Source: Bacteroidales bacterium (GTDB lineage: Bacteria; Bacteroidota; Bacteroidia; Bacteroidales; VadinHA17). Taken from it: DNA of 10,543 nucleotides. The stretch covers positions 1-10,543 of the forward strand of contig JALOMM010000031.1 of assembly GCA_025455535.1 (NCBI GenBank), in the 5' to 3' direction. A model generated the notes under the pieces. It was given only the letters and a program-made list of their open reading frames with translations, had not been told where the DNA came from and ran no database searches. Of this stretch, positions 8,237-10,543 are shown in pieces (position 1 is the stretch's first letter; the number at the start of each line of letters is the position of its first letter). A program made the translations under genes and the position numbers.

Positions 8237-8244
8237 CAAATATA
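8237..8244 (-). promoter_or_regulatory. Bacteroidota-type -7 promoter box before hutU
   Basis: Reading the minus strand, TATATTTG matches TAnnTTTG and lies about 27 nt upstream of the hutU ATG, giving a plausible short leader. The place where a -33 element should sit (about 8264-8268) is occupied by the 24-bp palindrome and has no TTTG. The box supports separate transcription of hutU from the upstream operon. Confidence 0.5.
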
Positions 8245-8255
8245 TTAAAACATGT

Positions 8256-8279
8256 AGAGACGTAGCATGCTACGTCTCT
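8256..8279 (-). terminator. 24-bp perfect palindrome; possible terminator of the merR-nif3-ribbon operon
   Basis: AGAGACGTAGCA is followed directly by its exact reverse complement, giving a perfect 12+12 palindrome with no mismatch. As RNA it would form a strong stem with a tight loop. It lies 31 nt past the zinc-ribbon stop; on the minus strand it is followed by ACATGTTTTAATATA, a weak T tract, so it may act as an imperfect terminator. It may instead be a dispersed genomic repeat. Palindrome itself certain, function inferred. Confidence 0.5.
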
Positions 8280-8309
8280 GCGGGTTGATACAAAACAATA
8301 TGTTTGTGT

Positions 8310-9068
8310 TTATTTTTCGTTCACGATCTCGTCGTCGACCAGGATGCGGCCGCAATATTCGCAGACGATGATCTTCTTTCTCGACCTGATGTCAAGCTGC
8401 CTCTGTGGCGGTATCTGGTTGAAACAGCCTCCGCATGCATCACGCTGAACAGAAACGACGGCAAGGCCGTTACGGGCGTTTGACCGTATTCGTTTATAGG
8501 CCGTCAGCAAACGCTCCTCGATCCTGGTCTGAAGTTCCGTTGACCTGTCATCAAGCTGCTCCTCTTCCTTTTTGGTATCACGGGTGATATCATCCAGCTC
8601 GGCTTTCTTGCCATCGAGGTCACGCCTTCTCTCTTCGAGTGCTGCCACAGCCTCTGCCATCACCTCTTTCTTCTCGGCCGTCTGTGCGGTGAACTCACGT
8701 ATCTTCTTGTTGCACAGCTCTATCTCCAGGGTCTGGAACTCTATCTCTTTCGAGAGCGAGTCATATTCACGGTTATTGCGTACGTTATTCTGCTGCTCTT
8801 CGTACTTCTTGATGAGTGCCTGCGAATTGGTGATCTCGTTATTCTTTGACGCCACTGACTTCTCAAGCTCGGTGACCTCACTCTTAAGGTTGTTGATCCT
8901 CGTCTCCAAACCCTCGACTTCATCCTCAAGGTCCTGCACCTCAAGAGGCAGCTCTCCGCGGAGAGTCCTTATCTTGTCAATCTCTGAGTCAACAAGTTGA
9001 AGAGAATAGAGTGCCCTGAGTTTTTCTTCTATGGTAAGTTCTGGTTCAGCAGTCTTGGTCTGTTTCAT
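8310..9068 (-). CDS. Coiled-coil C4-type zinc-ribbon protein (PF02591/DUF164 family)
   Basis: Product of 252 residues. About residues 10-200 are a long, highly charged helical coiled coil (for example LEDEVEGLETRINNLKSEVTELEK). The C-terminus is a four-cysteine zinc ribbon: Cys212 and Cys215 in ACGGCFNQIPPQ, Cys236 and Cys239 in VCEYCGRIL. This arrangement defines the zf-RING_7 family, whose best-known structural member is chlamydial CT398; no enzymatic role is established, and a role in binding nucleic acid or partner proteins has been suggested. The helical hairpin plus ribbon would be soluble and cytoplasmic; there is no signal peptide or membrane segment. The ATG follows the nif3-like stop by only 2 nt, so the two are almost certainly one transcript and probably made together. 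It is the last gene of the merR-nif3-ribbon operon; a strong palindrome lies downstream. Confidence 0.92.
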   Translation of the reverse strand: MKQTKTAEPELTIEEKLRALYSLQLVDSEIDKIRTLRGELPLEVQDLEDEVEGLETRINNLKSEVTELEKSVASKNNEITNSQALIKKYEEQQNNVRNNREYDSLSKEIEFQTLEIELCNKKIREFTAQTAEKKEVMAEAVAALEERRRDLDGKKAELDDITRDTKKEEEQLDDRSTELQTRIEERLLTAYKRIRSNARNGLAVVSVQRDACGGCFNQIPPQRQLDIRSRKKIIVCEYCGRILVDDEIVNEK

Positions 9069-9070
9069 AA

Positions 9071-10171
9071 TCAGAAATAATTAATCGGGTTTGTTTTTAT
9101 CCCGGAAAACCGGAGTGCAAATTTAGGAAATTTTTTATTAATCAGGTCGTAGAGTATCTCCAAAGAATATTTTTCGCTTTCGTAGTGTCCGATATCAGCA
9201 ACGAGCATCTCCCGGGGGGCTTCTGTGAATGCGTGGTATTTGACGTCGCCGGTGATGAAGGCGTCGGCGCCGGCGCGGAAGGCGTCACTGATGAGCGAGG
9301 CACCTGCTCCTCCGCATACCGCCACTGTCTTCACGGTGCGTTCCGGGTCGCCGCTGTACCGTATCACCGGTGTGCCGGCAAGCTGCCTGAGCCTCTCCAG
9401 AAGCTGAGTGCCGGTGAGAGGTGCGGCGAGAGTACCTATTGTGCCCGCGCCGGCGCCGTAGTACGTGTTCTCAAGGGCAATGAGGTCATAAGCCACCTCC
9501 TCATAGGGATGAGCGGCCAGGAGAGCCCTTATGCATGAGCCCGCAAGATGGTCAGGCATGACAGCCTCTATCCTCACCTCCGGCTCGGTATGATATTCAC
9601 CTGCAGTGCCTGCCCAGGGAACAGCCCCCTCACCGGCCCGATAGGTACCCTCCCCGTGAATATTGAAGCTGCACCTGTCATATTTGCCTATATGACCGGC
9701 CCCTGCTTCAAACAGCGAATCCCTGACAGTGTCAGCATGCGAAACGGGAACGAAGGTTATGATTTTTAAAAGTCTGCCCTTCAACGGCGCCAGAACCCTG
9801 GTGTTTTCCAGCCCCACCTTTGCGGCCAGCACATGACTCACTCCCCATGAGAGATTATCAAAGCTGGTATGTGCGGAATAAACGGCGATACCCTTCGTGA
9901 TGGCTGCCGCGACACATCTCTCGGCCTCACTGCCGAAGGCTAACCTCTTCATTGGTGAGAATATCAAAGGGTGGTGAGAGATGATCAGCCGGCATCCGTG
10001 CATCCCGGCTTCATTGATGACATCCGCAGTGACATCCACTGTCAGCAGCACTGAGTCAATGACCGCGGAAGGGTCTCCCACCTGAAGCCCACTGTTGTCA
10101 TAATGTTCCTGAAAGGCCGGCGGAATGATCTCCTCCAGCCAAGCAACAAACTCACGCAGCGTCACTGCCAT
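9071..10171 (-). CDS. NIF3-like dinuclear metal-centre protein with inserted middle domain
   Basis: Product of 366 residues of the NIF3/YbgI/YqfO family, often annotated as GTP cyclohydrolase I type 2 homolog, though that activity is not established for the family. The expected metal ligands are all visible: His66 and His67 in ISHHPLIF, Asp105 in SAHTSFDN, and His329 and Glu333 in DIGHYESE (HxxxE spacing). Asp25-Asn-Ser-Gly-Leu-Gln is the conserved N-terminal motif, and GAGASLISDAFRAGADAFITGDVKYH marks the second half. At about 366 residues it is the long form: residues about 130-235 form an inserted domain (including ITFVPVSHADTVRDSLFEAGAGHIGKYDRCSF) like that of Bacillus YqfO, absent from the roughly 250-residue E. 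coli YbgI. Relatives assemble as toroidal hexamers. It lies 4 nt after the merR-like gene and 2 nt before the zinc-ribbon gene. Its true substrate is unknown. Confidence 0.95.
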   Translation of the reverse strand: MAVTLREFVAWLEEIIPPAFQEHYDNSGLQVGDPSAVIDSVLLTVDVTADVINEAGMHGCRLIISHHPLIFSPMKRLAFGSEAERCVAAAITKGIAVYSAHTSFDNLSWGVSHVLAAKVGLENTRVLAPLKGRLLKIITFVPVSHADTVRDSLFEAGAGHIGKYDRCSFNIHGEGTYRAGEGAVPWAGTAGEYHTEPEVRIEAVMPDHLAGSCIRALLAAHPYEEVAYDLIALENTYYGAGAGTIGTLAAPLTGTQLLERLRQLAGTPVIRYSGDPERTVKTVAVCGGAGASLISDAFRAGADAFITGDVKYHAFTEAPREMLVADIGHYESEKYSLEILYDLINKKFPKFALRFSGIKTNPINYF

Positions 10172-10175
10172 ATTC

Positions 10176-10514
10176 TCAGTTTATTTCACCCCTGATCTCA
10201 AGGAGCATCTCCCTGATATTGCGAAGAGTGTCAGCTATCTCCAGCCGGTAATCAGCCTCCTCGCGACCGCTTTTAAGATATTTCCTTGCCCCGTCAAGGG
10301 TCATGCCCCTTTCACGGAGGAGATGATGTATAAGCCTGAGGTTCTTTATGTCTTCCGGCATGAAGAGCCTGTTCCCCTTATTGTTCTTTTTAGGCTTCAG
10401 GATATCAAACTCCTTCTCCCAGAATCGGATGGTAGACACCGGTTCAGAGAACATTTCAGCCACTTCTCCGATCTGGTAAAACAGTTTTTCGGTTTTCTTT
10501 TCCCTGTAAGGCAT
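10176..10514 (-). CDS. MerR-family transcriptional regulator (short)
   Basis: Product of 112 residues. Residues about 11-82 are a MerR winged helix-turn-helix: LFYQIGEVAEMFSEPVSTIRFWEKEF (helix-turn-helix), then the wing NKGNRLFMPEDIKNLRLIHHLLRERGMTLDGARKYL. The last 30 residues are a charged helix (YRLEIADTLRNIREMLLEIRGEI) suited to dimerisation. There is no cysteine at all, so it is not a classic metal or redox sensor of the family, and there is no separate effector-binding domain. It probably binds DNA between spaced promoter elements as a dimer; the target is unknown, and it may regulate its own operon. The downstream nif3-like gene starts after 4 nt. The sequence upstream of the start is only 29 nt before the window ends, so its promoter cannot be judged. 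Confidence 0.93.
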   Translation of the reverse strand: MPYREKKTEKLFYQIGEVAEMFSEPVSTIRFWEKEFDILKPKKNNKGNRLFMPEDIKNLRLIHHLLRERGMTLDGARKYLKSGREEADYRLEIADTLRNIREMLLEIRGEIN

Positions 10515-10543
10515 TGTCTGTTCCCTTAATCAGTCGAACGATT

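Larger units (their letters stand above)
8223..8290. repeat. Nested inverted-repeat element, possible mini mobile element
   Basis: TATCAACC at 8223-8230 is exactly repeated in inverted form as GGTTGATA at 8283-8290; just inside each end is a GCG/GCGG-type trinucleotide. Between them sits the 24-bp perfect palindrome (8256-8279), off centre. The whole 68-bp block lies in the gap between the zinc-ribbon gene and hutU. It resembles a REP-like or MITE-like unit, but the 8-bp outer match could be chance and there is no clear target duplication. Confidence 0.5.

Noticed and set aside
8572..9000. 142-codon plus-strand open frame opposite the zinc-ribbon gene
   Set aside because: Low-complexity Ser/Leu-rich shadow of the coiled-coil gene, with no family resemblance.
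10515..10543. Possible C-terminal end of another minus-strand gene upstream of merR
   Set aside because: Two of three frames stop (TAA at 10526-10528, TGA at 10530-10532), and too few codons are visible to support any call.

Overview
The window looks like a chromosomal piece of a Bacteroidota (Bacteroidetes) bacterium, most likely a Bacteroidia-class lineage of moderate GC. Three things support this. It carries type IX secretion system (T9SS) genes, which are confined to that phylum. Start codons lack Shine-Dalgarno sequences and follow A/T-rich leaders. TAnnTTTG boxes, the Bacteroidota -7 promoter motif, lie just ahead of porU, porV and hutU. No phage, transposase, CRISPR, rRNA or tRNA gene was seen.

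Left part (1-6084): a PorP/SprF-family outer-membrane protein gene runs leftward off the window edge (1-838). Divergently, from 941 rightward, come porU (T9SS sortase), porV (T9SS outer-membrane shuttle/attachment protein) and ispF (isoprenoid biosynthesis), the last starting 4 nt after the porV stop. PorU and PorV work together on the cell surface: PorV receives secreted cargo and PorU removes the C-terminal sorting domain and anchors the cargo. The PorP/SprF protein may add a further T9SS-linked surface function.

Middle (6085-6202): porV-ispF and hutU converge on a short gap built almost entirely of two unrelated tandem repeats, a 16-bp unit (two 8-bp halves) x3 and an AATTCTT heptamer x4-5. 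hutU (urocanate hydratase, histidine degradation) follows on the minus strand with no other hut gene in view.

Right part (8210-10543): a 100-bp gap holds a 24-bp perfect palindrome inside an outer inverted repeat. Beyond it lies a compact minus-strand operon, transcribed merR-like regulator -> nif3-like -> coiled-coil zinc-ribbon (PF02591 type), with gaps of 4 and 2 nt. NIF3 and the zinc-ribbon protein are very widely conserved but poorly understood; their tight pairing is the most interesting functional hint here.

Overall this is mostly ordinary core-genome content. I do not see a convincing new multi-gene system. The points worth a second look are the small repeat/palindrome elements, the promoter boxes that almost touch start codons, the divergent PorP/SprF gene, and the merR-nif3-zinc-ribbon operon.
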